Shown here: one piece after another, positions 1 through 6,854 of the stretch | Position numbering within the stretch: the stretch's first letter is position 1 | How the letters are laid out: every line of letters begins with the position of its first letter | Assembly: GCA_002358955.1 (NCBI GenBank) | Contig: DEPV01000021.1 | Location: forward strand, 6,582 to 20,171 | Reading direction: 5' to 3' | From: Erysipelothrix sp. UBA3383 | GTDB lineage: Bacteria; Bacillota_I; Bacilli_A; Erysipelotrichales; Erysipelotrichaceae | DNA length: 13,590 nucleotides | Notes under the pieces: model-generated | Database searches by the model: none | What the model saw: only the letters and a program-made list of their open reading frames with translations | Told to the model about the DNA's origin: nothing | Translations under genes and position numbers: made by a program

Positions 1-1106
1 CTTGCATAAGTAGGATCCATGGCATCAATATAATCCAAGAAATCATTATTTAAGATATTCTTGTGAACCAGTGTTTCATCAGCTGAATCATACAAGATTG
101 CCTGATCACCTTCCACAAATTCAAGGGTTCCCAAAGGACCTCCTGATGTGTGCTCATTCAAACGCTCTTCACTGATATCCATCACTTGTTGGGTTACCAT
201 AATTGGCAGTTCTGTTAGCGCATCTGCTTGGAACATATCAATTTGCTTTTGAAACCCTGTGGATAAACTTAAGATTACAGCAATTCCAATAATACCAATA
301 CTGGATGCAAAGGATGTCAGGAAGGTTCTTCCTTTTTTAGTAGCAATGTTATTGAATGATAAACGCAGTGCTGTAAAGAATGACATAGATGTTTTCTTCA
401 ATGAGAATTTATCAAGTATGTCCGCACTTTCATAAGGGTTGGTATCACCAACAACCTTACCATCCTTAAATTCAACTATACGGTTTGCATATTCATGGGC
501 CAAATCTGGGTTATGAGTAACCATGATGACCAGTTTATCATCTGCAATCTCTTTAATTAAGTTCATAATTTCAATGGATGTTACTGAATCCAGTGCCCCT
601 GTAGGTTCATCACACAAGAGAATCTCAGGGTCATTAGCAATGGCACGTGCAATCGCTACACGTTGCTGTTGTCCTCCAGATAGTTGGTTTGGTTTTTTAT
701 GAAGATGTTCTTCAAGTCCCACTTGCTTTAAAACCTCAAGTGCTCTTTCTTTCTTCTCAGCAGCACTAACACCTGATAAAGTCATTCCAAGTTCAACGTT
801 TGCAACAATGCTTAAATGGTTAATCAAGTTGTATGACTGAAAGACAAATCCAATTGAGTTATTACGATAGGCATCCCAATCTGAATCCTTAAAGTCTTTC
901 GTATGTTTTCCTTTAATGATAAGATCACCAGAATCATAACGATCCAATCCCCCAATAATGTTTAGGGATGTTGTTTTCCCAGATCCTGAAGACCCTAAGA
1001 TCGCAACAAACTCTTGATCTCTAAATTCTAGGGAGATATCATCCAGTGCAACTGTAATAATATCTCCCACCTTATATTGTTTCTTAATATTTTGTAACTT
1101 TAACAT
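1..1106 (-). CDS. ABC transporter, fused ATPase and permease (MacB/FtsX type), 3' end cut off by the window
   Basis: 368 codons are visible from ATG at 1106; the gene runs off the left edge. Residues 1-220 are an ABC ATPase of the MacB/LolD type: Walker A G38-T45 (GSSGSGKT, without the usual proline), signature LSGGQQQR at 142-149, Walker B ending in D166-E167, the TGALDS stretch after it, and the H-loop His198. From about residue 240 a permease half begins, with a juxtamembrane stretch rich in K and R and a hydrophobic segment at about 262-283, followed by an apparently extracytoplasmic region. Family knowledge: such proteins move or extrude lipoproteins, peptides or antibiotics, or work with an FtsX-like partner; the substrate cannot be read from the sequence. 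The start is supported by GAGGAG seven bases upstream and by a good promoter. No partner gene is visible in the window. Confidence 0.9.
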   Translation of the reverse strand, partial: MLKLQNIKKQYKVGDIITVALDDISLEFRDQEFVAILGSSGSGKTTSLNIIGGLDRYDSGDLIIKGKHTKDFKDSDWDAYRNNSIGFVFQSYNLINHLSIVANVELGMTLSGVSAAEKKERALEVLKQVGLEEHLHKKPNQLSGGQQQRVAIARAIANDPEILLCDEPTGALDSVTSIEIMNLIKEIADDKLVIMVTHNPDLAHEYANRIVEFKDGKVVGDTNPYESADILDKFSLKKTSMSFFTALRLSFNNIATKKGRTFLTSFASSIGIIGIAVILSLSTGFQKQIDMFQADALTELPIMVTQQVMDISEERLNEHTSGGPLGTLEFVEGDQAILYDSADETLVHKNILNNDFLDYIDAMDPTYA

Positions 1107-1120
1107 AAAACAACTCCTCG

Positions 1121-1135
1121 CATATACTTTATATG
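1121..1135. repeat. short inverted repeat between promoter and start of the ABC gene
   Basis: Arms CATATA (1121-1126) and TATATG (1130-1135) flank a 3-base centre. The repeat lies just downstream of the -10 box of the ABC gene, where a repressor could block transcription. It may equally be chance in AT-rich DNA; no regulator gene adjoins it. Confidence 0.25.
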
Positions 1136-1140
1136 TATTA

Positions 1141-1169
1141 ATAATACTCCTGTTTAAAGGACTGGTCAA
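1141..1169 (-). promoter_or_regulatory. promoter of the ABC transporter gene
   Basis: Read on the minus strand: -35 TTGACC (1164-1169), a 17-base spacer and -10 TATTAT (1141-1146). Both boxes are close to the sigma-A consensus and the spacing is ideal. The start codon lies 35 bases below the -10 box. Confidence 0.75.
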
Positions 1170-1217
1170 GGATATCACACAAGTTAATACAATACCTTTA
1201 CAATTATCAAAAGCAAT

Positions 1218-1243
1218 AAAAAAACAGGTTTCCCTGTTTTTTT
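1218..1243 (-). terminator. terminator after the Crp/Fnr gene
   Basis: On the minus strand an A-run and ACAGG pair with CCTGT and a T-run around a GAAA loop. The stem is formed by CAGG/CCTG extended by seven A-T pairs, and the trailing run of T follows. It overlaps the stop codon of the regulator gene and separates it from the ABC gene. Confidence 0.8.
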
Positions 1244-1877
1244 AAGTCAGTTGAATCATTCTTTGACCACTCATAGAAATGATTCCTTTTTTCTGTAGAA
1301 TGGACAGTTGTCGGCTTAAAGTTTCCTGTGCCATTCCAAGTGAACTTGCAAAATCTTTTTTCGATGTTGCTAATAGTACCATACCATTATCATCCGCTAA
1401 TTGCTCTAATGTTTTGAGAATGCGTTGTTGTGTTGGCAGGGTTGAGTTTAGCATCACTTTTCCTTCCAGTGATCCTAATCTACGAGCTAAAACTTCTATA
1501 ATCTCTAGAGCCAATTCTGGTGACTCCTTCAATAATTCTTTGAACGCTTGCCCAGGTATTCTACAGACATGTGAACGTACCATCGCTGCTACATATTCAT
1601 TAGCAACGCGGTCTGTAAATAGTGAGTTCTCACCTAAAAATTCCCCTGGTCTTAAAATTCGTAATATCTGTGTACGACCATCATCTGATAAATCGTAAAC
1701 TTTGAGTGATCCACGGTGTAAGATATATAAATCTGACATCGTTTCGCCGGTTTGGTATAGATCCTCATTCTTATCTAAATCGATGGGCTGAATCAAATCC
1801 GATATTGCTACCAGATCCTCTTCACTTAAGTTCTTGAAAATAGGAACGCCCAATAAACATGTATTGTAGTTCTTCAT
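1242..1877 (-). CDS. Crp/Fnr-family transcription regulator, FLP-like
   Basis: 211 aa, full length for the family. Residues about 10-120 form the cyclic-nucleotide-type beta roll (for example PGEFLGENSLF near 77-87). The long dimer helix is at about 118-140 and a winged helix-turn-helix at 148-211. The recognition helix carries Q184-E185-T-L-S188-R189, the E..SR pattern that in Fnr contacts TTGAT half-sites, whereas Crp has R-E...R. The arginine-serine of the cAMP pocket is absent, so cAMP binding is unlikely. The only cysteines are C7 and C105, much like the redox pair of Lactobacillus FLP; there is no Fnr-type four-cysteine cluster. Start: ATG with AAGGTG five bases upstream. It probably acts as an oxygen- or thiol-responsive regulator; targets are unknown, and I saw no TTGAT-N4-ATCAA site in the intergenic regions here. 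The leader upstream is unusually long. Confidence 0.9.
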   Translation of the reverse strand: MKNYNTCLLGVPIFKNLSEEDLVAISDLIQPIDLDKNEDLYQTGETMSDLYILHRGSLKVYDLSDDGRTQILRILRPGEFLGENSLFTDRVANEYVAAMVRSHVCRIPGQAFKELLKESPELALEIIEVLARRLGSLEGKVMLNSTLPTQQRILKTLEQLADDNGMVLLATSKKDFASSLGMAQETLSRQLSILQKKGIISMSGQRMIQLT

Positions 1878-1885
1878 ATTATCAC

Positions 1886-1897
1886 CTTTATATAAAG
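1886..1897. repeat. 12-base palindrome overlapping the ribosome-binding site of the Crp/Fnr gene
   Basis: CTTTATATAAAG is a perfect palindrome, flanked by TCAC and GTGA (1882-1885, 1897-1900) if one base is bulged. On the minus strand its end overlaps the AAAGG of the ribosome-binding site. It could be an operator for autoregulation or a weak hairpin masking the site; chance cannot be excluded. Confidence 0.25.
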
Positions 1898-1961
1898 TGA
1901 AAAGATTTCAAATATGAATTAGTAAATCATTCCTGGTATAAGGCCAGAATCCCTATAACCA

Positions 1962-1991
1962 ACTACAAACTTATAGTGATTTGTTTGTAGT
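1962..1991 (-). other. hairpin in the distal leader of the Crp/Fnr gene (region 1878-2069)
   Basis: ACTACAAAC and GTTTGTAGT form a perfect 9-bp stem with a 12-base loop. A second, weaker stem lies beside it at about 2004-2024 (GTGACCA against TGGTAAC, one mismatch). Neither is followed by a T-run, so they are not terminators. The rest of 1878-2069 holds no supported gene and no convincing promoter, so I read it as transcribed leader of the regulator gene. Confidence 0.4.
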
Positions 1992-2069
1992 GTAAATGCG
2001 ATAGTTACCATAAAGTGTGGTCACAATAAATTTCAGTACCGACTTCTAGATCAAACCATCTTTAAACTT

Positions 2070-2218
2070 TGATAAAATCTTTTTATTGCCTCTATTGTTC
2101 TGATATCTTGCACTTCTCATGAATGATAGAAAATTCAATTGACTGACGTGATGAATGTCATCATTGCCTCTTGTTCTATTGGAGTAGAACTCAATTTTTT
2201 ATTCAAAATCTTTTATCA
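2070..2218 (-). ncRNA. candidate structured RNA leader of the Crp/Fnr gene (unrecognised class)
   Basis: On the minus strand a closing stem P1 joins TGATAAAA (2211-2218) to TTTTATCA (2070-2077). Inside, P2 pairs AATTGA (2191-2196) with TCAATT (2137-2142). P2 encloses P3, GTTCTA/TAGAAC (2185-2190 with 2173-2178, 6-base loop), and P4, TGATGA/TCATCA (2158-2163 with 2149-2154). P3 stacks directly on P2, giving a three-way junction. The RNA would begin about two bases after the start predicted from the TATAAT box at 2227. The 3' strand of P1 can instead pair downstream: ATCAAA (2068-2073) with TTTGAT (2050-2055). That is the kind of exclusive switch seen in cis-acting leaders. No known riboswitch core (SAM, TPP, lysine, FMN, T-box, glycine) is recognisable. 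The fold was made by eye, the region is AT-rich, and there is no comparative support. Confidence 0.35.
2083..2177 (-). repeat. direct repeat AGAACAA(TA)GAGGCAAT inside the leader
   Basis: On the minus strand AGAACAAGAGGCAAT (copy 1, within 2161-2177) recurs as AGAACAATAGAGGCAAT (copy 2, within 2083-2101), about 78 bases apart and differing by a TA insertion. In the proposed fold the GAGGCAA part of both copies is mostly unpaired. They could be protein or ligand contacts or ribosome-binding-like sites; the function is unknown. Confidence 0.4.
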
Positions 2219-2226
2219 CTTACTTC

Positions 2227-2254
2227 ATTATAGCACGAATTTGCTTTTTGCAAA
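2227..2254 (-). promoter_or_regulatory. proximal promoter for the Crp/Fnr leader
   Basis: Minus-strand -10 TATAAT (2227-2232), 16-base spacer, -35 TTTGCA (2249-2254); the -35 is moderate. A small inverted repeat TTTGC-N5-GCAAA covers the -35 area. Predicted start near 2220. Confidence 0.55.
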
Positions 2255-2274
2255 ATAACTTTCCCATCATATCA

Positions 2275-2304
2275 ATTATTTTCGAAATTTTATCACACAG
2301 TCAA
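2275..2304 (-). promoter_or_regulatory. possible distal promoter for the Crp/Fnr leader
   Basis: Minus-strand -35 TTGACT (2299-2304), 18-base spacer and -10 AATAAT (2275-2280). Each box is one base from consensus. It would add about 50 nt to the leader. Confidence 0.35.
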
Positions 2305-2337
2305 TTGTAAATGATGAAACAATGTTCAATCAAAAAG

Positions 2338-2369
2338 ATAAAAACTGAGGGTTTTTGATAACCCTCAGT
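2338..2369 (-). terminator. terminator after the SNF2 helicase gene
   Basis: A perfect 10-bp stem ACTGAGGGTT/AACCCTCAGT (2360-2369 with 2344-2353) with a 6-base loop, followed by five T on the minus strand. It starts 13 bases after the helicase stop codon. Confidence 0.9.
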
Positions 2370-2381
2370 CTATATTTTAGT

Positions 2382-5300
2382 TTATGAGAAGAGTGCAATG
2401 ATGTCACTTGTAGACATCTTCGTAATGCTACCTTCATTATTTTCAACAAATGCATCAAAGAGATCTTGTTTCTTCTCTTGAAGTTCAATAATTTTCTCTT
2501 CAACAGAATCTTTCATAATCAATTTAAAGACTTGTACATTATTTTTCTGCCCAATACGATAAGCACGGTCTGTTGCTTGGTTTTGTGCAGCAACGTTCCA
2601 CCATGGGTCAAAGTGAATGACCGCCTCAGCGGATGTTAAGTTGATTCCTGTTCCACCTGCTTTAAGTGAAATTAGGAATACTTCAGTATCATCATTTTGG
2701 AAGTTATTTACGCGTTGACGGCGTTCTTCACGTGGTGTTTGACCTGTTAGCATGGTGTATGAAATACCACGTTGGTCAAGTTCATTGGCCATTAAGTCAA
2801 GTACTGTAGTAAATGTTGAGAACAGTAGAATCTTCTGTTTGTTCTCACGCAGTGTCTCAATTAAATCAAGTGCTCCTAGCATCTTAGAGGATGCATTAGG
2901 AATGTTTTCAAATAGGACACGTGGCTCATTACAGATTTGACGCAGTCTTGTTAACATTGCCAATACTTCAATACTGTTTTGAGTATCATTCCCTTTAAGT
3001 TGATCATTCACCAATGCAAGGTGTGCTTGGTAGAGTGATTTCTCTTCAGATGAGAATTCAAATTTAATGGTTTTCTCAATCTTATCAGGTAACTCTGTCA
3101 GTACTTCTTTCTTCATACGACGTAAGATAAACGGTTCAATTAAGTTCTTCAGTGTGTCTTGTGCTTGTGCATCAGACCCTTGTACAATGGGACGTTCAAA
3201 ATCACGTGCAAACTTCTGATAAGAATACAGGTATCCTGGCATCAAGAAGTCAAAGATGGACCATAATTCTGCAAGTGTATTCTCAATTGGAGTACCACTC
3301 AGTGCAAAACGATGCTGTCCCACAAGACGCTTTACAGAACGTGCGTTGAGTGTCTGAGAGTTCTTGATGTATTGTGCCTCATCAAGAATGATGCTGTTAA
3401 ACATCTTACCTTCAAACTCATCAATATCACGACGTAAATAGTCATATGAAGTAATGATGATATCATAATCTTCAATGGTTTGGATCTGAGCATTACGTTC
3501 CTCTTTAACACCCATAATCGCTAGATGTTTTAAGTGAGGTGCAAATTTCTCAATCTCATCAGCCCAGTTTAAAAGAATCGATGAAGGACAAACTACAATA
3601 GAAGGTCCTCCTTGTTCTTTAATCGAGTCCAGTACAGTAATGGTTTGAACCGTCTTACCAAGACCCATATCATCGGCTAGAATACCACCAAATCCATATT
3701 CACCCAAGGTTCTAAACCACTGGTACCCTTCGATTTGGTAATCACGAAGAATGGCTTCATAGTGTTTTGGCAATTCGATGTTTTGATGATCAAGTTTTTC
3801 AAAACGCTCAATCACTTCTTTAAACATTTCAGTTTTTGTAAAGGTAATATCACTTGCTGCATCAGCATGTTCATTCACAGAGAACAAACGGTATGATGGC
3901 ATCATGATACGTCCATCTTGCATGCTATCTAGATCAACTTCATAAAGATTTAGCATGCGGTCTACTTCTGCCAATTCATCCGACTCTAAAGCAAGCATGG
4001 TTCCATCTTGCAGACGGTGGAATTTCTTTTTTAAACGGTATGATGCTAAAACATCTGCCAATTGATCCATTGGGATATCTGATGAATCAAAGTTCATCTC
4101 CAATAAGTTATTAGCAAGTCCAACACCAATCTTCATATCATAGTGTTGTTTTTGATTCATTTTGCTCAGTGTCTCTGAAATATAAACCTTAGCAATTTTA
4201 TTCAATTGGTGAAGACCTTGAGTAATAAACAGGGAACTGTCTTTCTCATGAGGATCAACAATCACCGTATCATTTTCAATGGCAACAGCATAGACTTGTA
4301 AGCTGCTTTCCAATTGTTTTAAAAGACCCAGTGCATGGTCTGAATACCCAGCAATTTTAAAACCATGGTTGATGGCTTCTAAGCGTAATGTTACTAGACC
4401 TGCATCATTTACATCACCATAAACATTCAACTGTGGTAAATCTTGTTTAAAGGATTCCATGGATTCCCCTTCAAAGCGAAGGACATTTTCTAAATCCCCT
4501 AAAACATAAGTTACAAAATCAGGCATACGATCTTTACTAATGATAACTTTGCCCAGTTCATGGATTTCATGCAACATGCGTTTTGCCTTACCCACAGAAT
4601 CAAGGCGATAACGACTGATCTCATTTTCATAGATGAAATAAGCATGGTGTTTTCCAAGTACAAAAGCATCTTTATCATAATGTGCAATACTGAATTCAAA
4701 ATCTTCATCTTTTTTTTCTTCAACATTAATAGGGAAGGGTTGTGGGTAATCCAAAACTCTAAACCCACGGTATTCATTCCCTAAACCATGATACGTTTCA
4801 AACAAGAAATCAAGGGAAGGTTCTCCTAAGTAGAATGTTTTAGGATGGGATTGGGGATCAAAATCAAACTTCATTTGTTCTGATAACAAATGGTTCATAA
4901 ACTTCAGTTGACGCTGACTTTCCAAATCAAAGTTTTCAGGATCATGAACAAAGTCCAAACGTTTTCCATACTCATAAGATCCTTTAGTTGCTACAAGTCT
5001 TAAGAATTCTTTAAGATCGGCAATAACATACATCGTTTCACGTCCCACCTTAAAGGTAATTTCAGTTTCATTACCAACAATCAGGGATGCTTCAATTTTT
5101 ACTTTTTCAACATTTTCTTCTAATTTAAAGTTTAATAAAGAATCAGCTTGCAGTGAATGAATCAGTGCATCACTACGCTTTTTAATCAATTCAATTTCTT
5201 CACTTTCAAACTCTTTACGCATGTCATCATAAATATCATGCCAATGGTTTAAATCATTCTTTTTATAATGGAATGGAAATGCCTTTGGACTTAAGTGTTG

Positions 5301-5585
5301 CAGTTGCAATACGGTTGATGCAACATGGACACAAGCTTCTGTATTACTATGATCCAAGCAATCACAATGGTGACGGCGAATTAAGCCTTTTTCACTCAAT
5401 GCAATAAAACTGGTTTGTGTAAAATCTCCATCTTCTGTTAATACTTTAATACTGTAGAAATGATCATATCCAATATGGACCACTTCTAGTTCTTCAATAT
5501 AATCACTGTTTAAATAATCTCGAGCAGCTATCATCAAACCATTATTGCTGATGATGCGTTTCATTTCACTTTCTAAAACCAACAT
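2382..5585 (-). CDS. SNF2-family DNA-dependent ATPase/helicase with SWIM zinc finger
   Basis: 1067 aa, the usual size for bacterial SWIM-SNF2 proteins of Bacillota. N-terminal SWIM zinc finger CxCx8CxH (C74, C76, C85, H87) for nucleic-acid or protein contact; residues about 100-600 are the poorly conserved SNF2-associated region. The Swi2/Snf2 ATPase fills the C-terminal half: motif I DDMGLGKT (638-645), motif II DEAQ (735-738), motif III SGTP (763-766), motif V around KAGGTGINLT (975-984) and motif VI QATDRAYRIGQ (1003-1013). All catalytic residues are present. Family knowledge: it translocates on double-stranded DNA and remodels protein-DNA complexes; the precise role of these bacterial members is poorly defined. 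Start ATG at 5585 with AGGAG seven bases upstream. It is a single-gene unit with its own promoter and terminator, and no restriction or defence partner lies beside it. Confidence 0.93.
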   Translation of the reverse strand: MLVLESEMKRIISNNGLMIAARDYLNSDYIEELEVVHIGYDHFYSIKVLTEDGDFTQTSFIALSEKGLIRRHHCDCLDHSNTEACVHVASTVLQLQHLSPKAFPFHYKKNDLNHWHDIYDDMRKEFESEEIELIKKRSDALIHSLQADSLLNFKLEENVEKVKIEASLIVGNETEITFKVGRETMYVIADLKEFLRLVATKGSYEYGKRLDFVHDPENFDLESQRQLKFMNHLLSEQMKFDFDPQSHPKTFYLGEPSLDFLFETYHGLGNEYRGFRVLDYPQPFPINVEEKKDEDFEFSIAHYDKDAFVLGKHHAYFIYENEISRYRLDSVGKAKRMLHEIHELGKVIISKDRMPDFVTYVLGDLENVLRFEGESMESFKQDLPQLNVYGDVNDAGLVTLRLEAINHGFKIAGYSDHALGLLKQLESSLQVYAVAIENDTVIVDPHEKDSSLFITQGLHQLNKIAKVYISETLSKMNQKQHYDMKIGVGLANNLLEMNFDSSDIPMDQLADVLASYRLKKKFHRLQDGTMLALESDELAEVDRMLNLYEVDLDSMQDGRIMMPSYRLFSVNEHADAASDITFTKTEMFKEVIERFEKLDHQNIELPKHYEAILRDYQIEGYQWFRTLGEYGFGGILADDMGLGKTVQTITVLDSIKEQGGPSIVVCPSSILLNWADEIEKFAPHLKHLAIMGVKEERNAQIQTIEDYDIIITSYDYLRRDIDEFEGKMFNSIILDEAQYIKNSQTLNARSVKRLVGQHRFALSGTPIENTLAELWSIFDFLMPGYLYSYQKFARDFERPIVQGSDAQAQDTLKNLIEPFILRRMKKEVLTELPDKIEKTIKFEFSSEEKSLYQAHLALVNDQLKGNDTQNSIEVLAMLTRLRQICNEPRVLFENIPNASSKMLGALDLIETLRENKQKILLFSTFTTVLDLMANELDQRGISYTMLTGQTPREERRQRVNNFQNDDTEVFLISLKAGGTGINLTSAEAVIHFDPWWNVAAQNQATDRAYRIGQKNNVQVFKLIMKDSVEEKIIELQEKKQDLFDAFVENNEGSITKMSTSDIIALFS

Positions 5586-5620
5586 ACTACCACTCCTTCA
5601 ATGCTACAAAGCGTTATGTT

Positions 5621-5649
5621 ATTATACCGTGAAATGACTTTGTGTACAA
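5621..5649 (-). promoter_or_regulatory. promoter of the SNF2 helicase gene
   Basis: Minus-strand -10 TATAAT (5621-5626), 17-base spacer, -35 TTGTAC (5644-5649). The -10 is perfect, the -35 partial. The -35 region is shared with the divergent peptidase promoter. Confidence 0.6.
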
Positions 5650-5673
5650 TGCTAAAACATCGTATGGTATAAT
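5645..5673 (+). promoter_or_regulatory. extended -10 promoter of the M42 peptidase gene
   Basis: TGGTATAAT ending at 5673 gives an extended -10 (TGn plus TATAAT, 5668-5673). The -35 position 17 bases upstream (TACAAT, 5645-5650) is poor, as expected for an extended -10 promoter. The start codon lies 20 bases below. Confidence 0.6.
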
Positions 5674-5693
5674 ATTTCATAAAGGAGAACACA

Positions 5694-6713
5694 ATGAACC
5701 AACATTTAGAACAATTACACACACTTTTAAACATTGAAAGCCCTACGGGTAACACCGCAACTGCTATTTCATATGTTAAACAAGAATTTGAAGCACTGGG
5801 TATTCAAACATCACTAACACCTAAAGGAGCACTTGTAGCAAGTATTCCAGGAAAACAAAAAGAAGGCATTACCTTATCAGCACACGTTGATACCTTAGGT
5901 GCTATGGTTAAAGAAATTAAATCCAACGGGATGTTAAAACTGACTCAATTGGGTGGTTATGCATGGCCTACTATTGAAGGTGAATACGTAACGATTAATA
6001 ATGGTCGTCAACAACTTGCAACAGGAACTGTACTAACAACCGTTGCCTCATCGCATGTCAATGGCGCTAAGACAAGCACTACAGTTCGTGATGAGGATAC
6101 TTTAGAAGTACGCCTTGATGCAAAAACAAAATCACGTCAAGAAACCTTAGACCTTGGTATTCAAGTAGGAGACTTTGTCAACTTTGACCCACGTACTACA
6201 TTTACTGATACAGGATTTATTAAATCCCGTCATCTTGATGATAAGGCTTGTGTTGTTGCACTGCTAGCAGTTGCAAAACAATTGGTTAATGATCCACAAC
6301 TTGAACTTACAACATACTTCTTTATTTCTAATTATGAAGAAGTGGGACACGGAGCTTCTGCAGGTATCCCACATCATACTGTAGAATTTATTGCACTTGA
6401 TATGGCAGCACCTGGACCTGGACAAGAGTCTGATGAGTTCTCAGTAACCATCTGTACTAAAGATTCATCAGGACCTTATGACTTAAAAATGCGTCATAAA
6501 TTAGAAGACCTTGCAATCGAACATAAGATTCCTTATAAGCTGGATATTTATCCATTCTATGGATCGGATGCAAGTGCAACTCTAAGAGCTGGTGGAAATT
6601 TCCCTTGTGCCCTGATTGGACCTGGTGTAGATGCATCTCACTCTTATGAGCGTACTCATGAGGAAGCTATCGAAGCAACAATTAAATTAACATTGGCATA
6701 TTTGCAAGCTTAA
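5694..6713 (+). CDS. M42-family metallo-aminopeptidase (glutamyl aminopeptidase/FrvX type)
   Basis: 339 aa, full length for M42 enzymes. These cytosolic enzymes usually assemble into large tetrahedral dodecamers that trim peptides from the N-terminus using two metal ions. All expected ligands are visible: H64 and D66 in SAHVDT, bridging D182 in HLDDK, catalytic base E215 and ligand E216 in NYEEVGHG, D236 in ALDM, and H316 in DASHSYER. Side-chain preference (acidic, leucyl or lysyl) cannot be told from the sequence. Start ATG at 5694 with AAAGGAG six bases upstream. It is transcribed divergently from the helicase gene and followed at once by a terminator, so it is probably monocistronic. It is likely a housekeeping enzyme for peptide turnover. 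Confidence 0.93.
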   Translation: MNQHLEQLHTLLNIESPTGNTATAISYVKQEFEALGIQTSLTPKGALVASIPGKQKEGITLSAHVDTLGAMVKEIKSNGMLKLTQLGGYAWPTIEGEYVTINNGRQQLATGTVLTTVASSHVNGAKTSTTVRDEDTLEVRLDAKTKSRQETLDLGIQVGDFVNFDPRTTFTDTGFIKSRHLDDKACVVALLAVAKQLVNDPQLELTTYFFISNYEEVGHGASAGIPHHTVEFIALDMAAPGPGQESDEFSVTICTKDSSGPYDLKMRHKLEDLAIEHKIPYKLDIYPFYGSDASATLRAGGNFPCALIGPGVDASHSYERTHEEAIEATIKLTLAYLQA

Positions 6714-6719
6714 ATATCA

Positions 6720-6751
6720 AAAAAGGCCCGGACAATCGTCTGAGCCTTTTT
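6720..6751 (+). terminator. terminator after the M42 gene, possibly two-way
   Basis: AAAAAGGC (6720-6727) pairs with GCCTTTTT (6744-6751). An inner stem CGGAC/GTCTG with one G-T pair and loop AATC sits above a C/A mismatch. It starts seven bases after the stop codon. On the minus strand the same hairpin also ends in a T-run, though the inner stem is weaker, so it may also end transcription of the nuclease-like gene coming from the right. Confidence 0.85.
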
Positions 6752-6854
6752 ATTACATATATTCTTGATTAACATTTAAACTTATCACTAAGATTTTTAA
6801 AACTGTACTTAATTTAAAACATACTTAGCTAAATATTGTTATTAATCTAACTAC

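Noticed and set aside
1279..1698. Plus-strand open frames opposite the Crp/Fnr, SNF2, hflX and liv genes
   Set aside because: They lie antisense to well-supported genes, lack ribosome-binding sites and show no family pattern.
1878..2381. Fnr-type TTGAT-N4-ATCAA autoregulatory site before the regulator gene
   Set aside because: Single TTGAT halves occur (for example near 2330 and 2272), but none has a matching second half.
2382..5585. SNF2 helicase as part of a defence system such as DISARM
   Set aside because: No methyltransferase, phospholipase D or other defence partner adjoins it; a SWIM-SNF2 protein alone is common in Bacillota.
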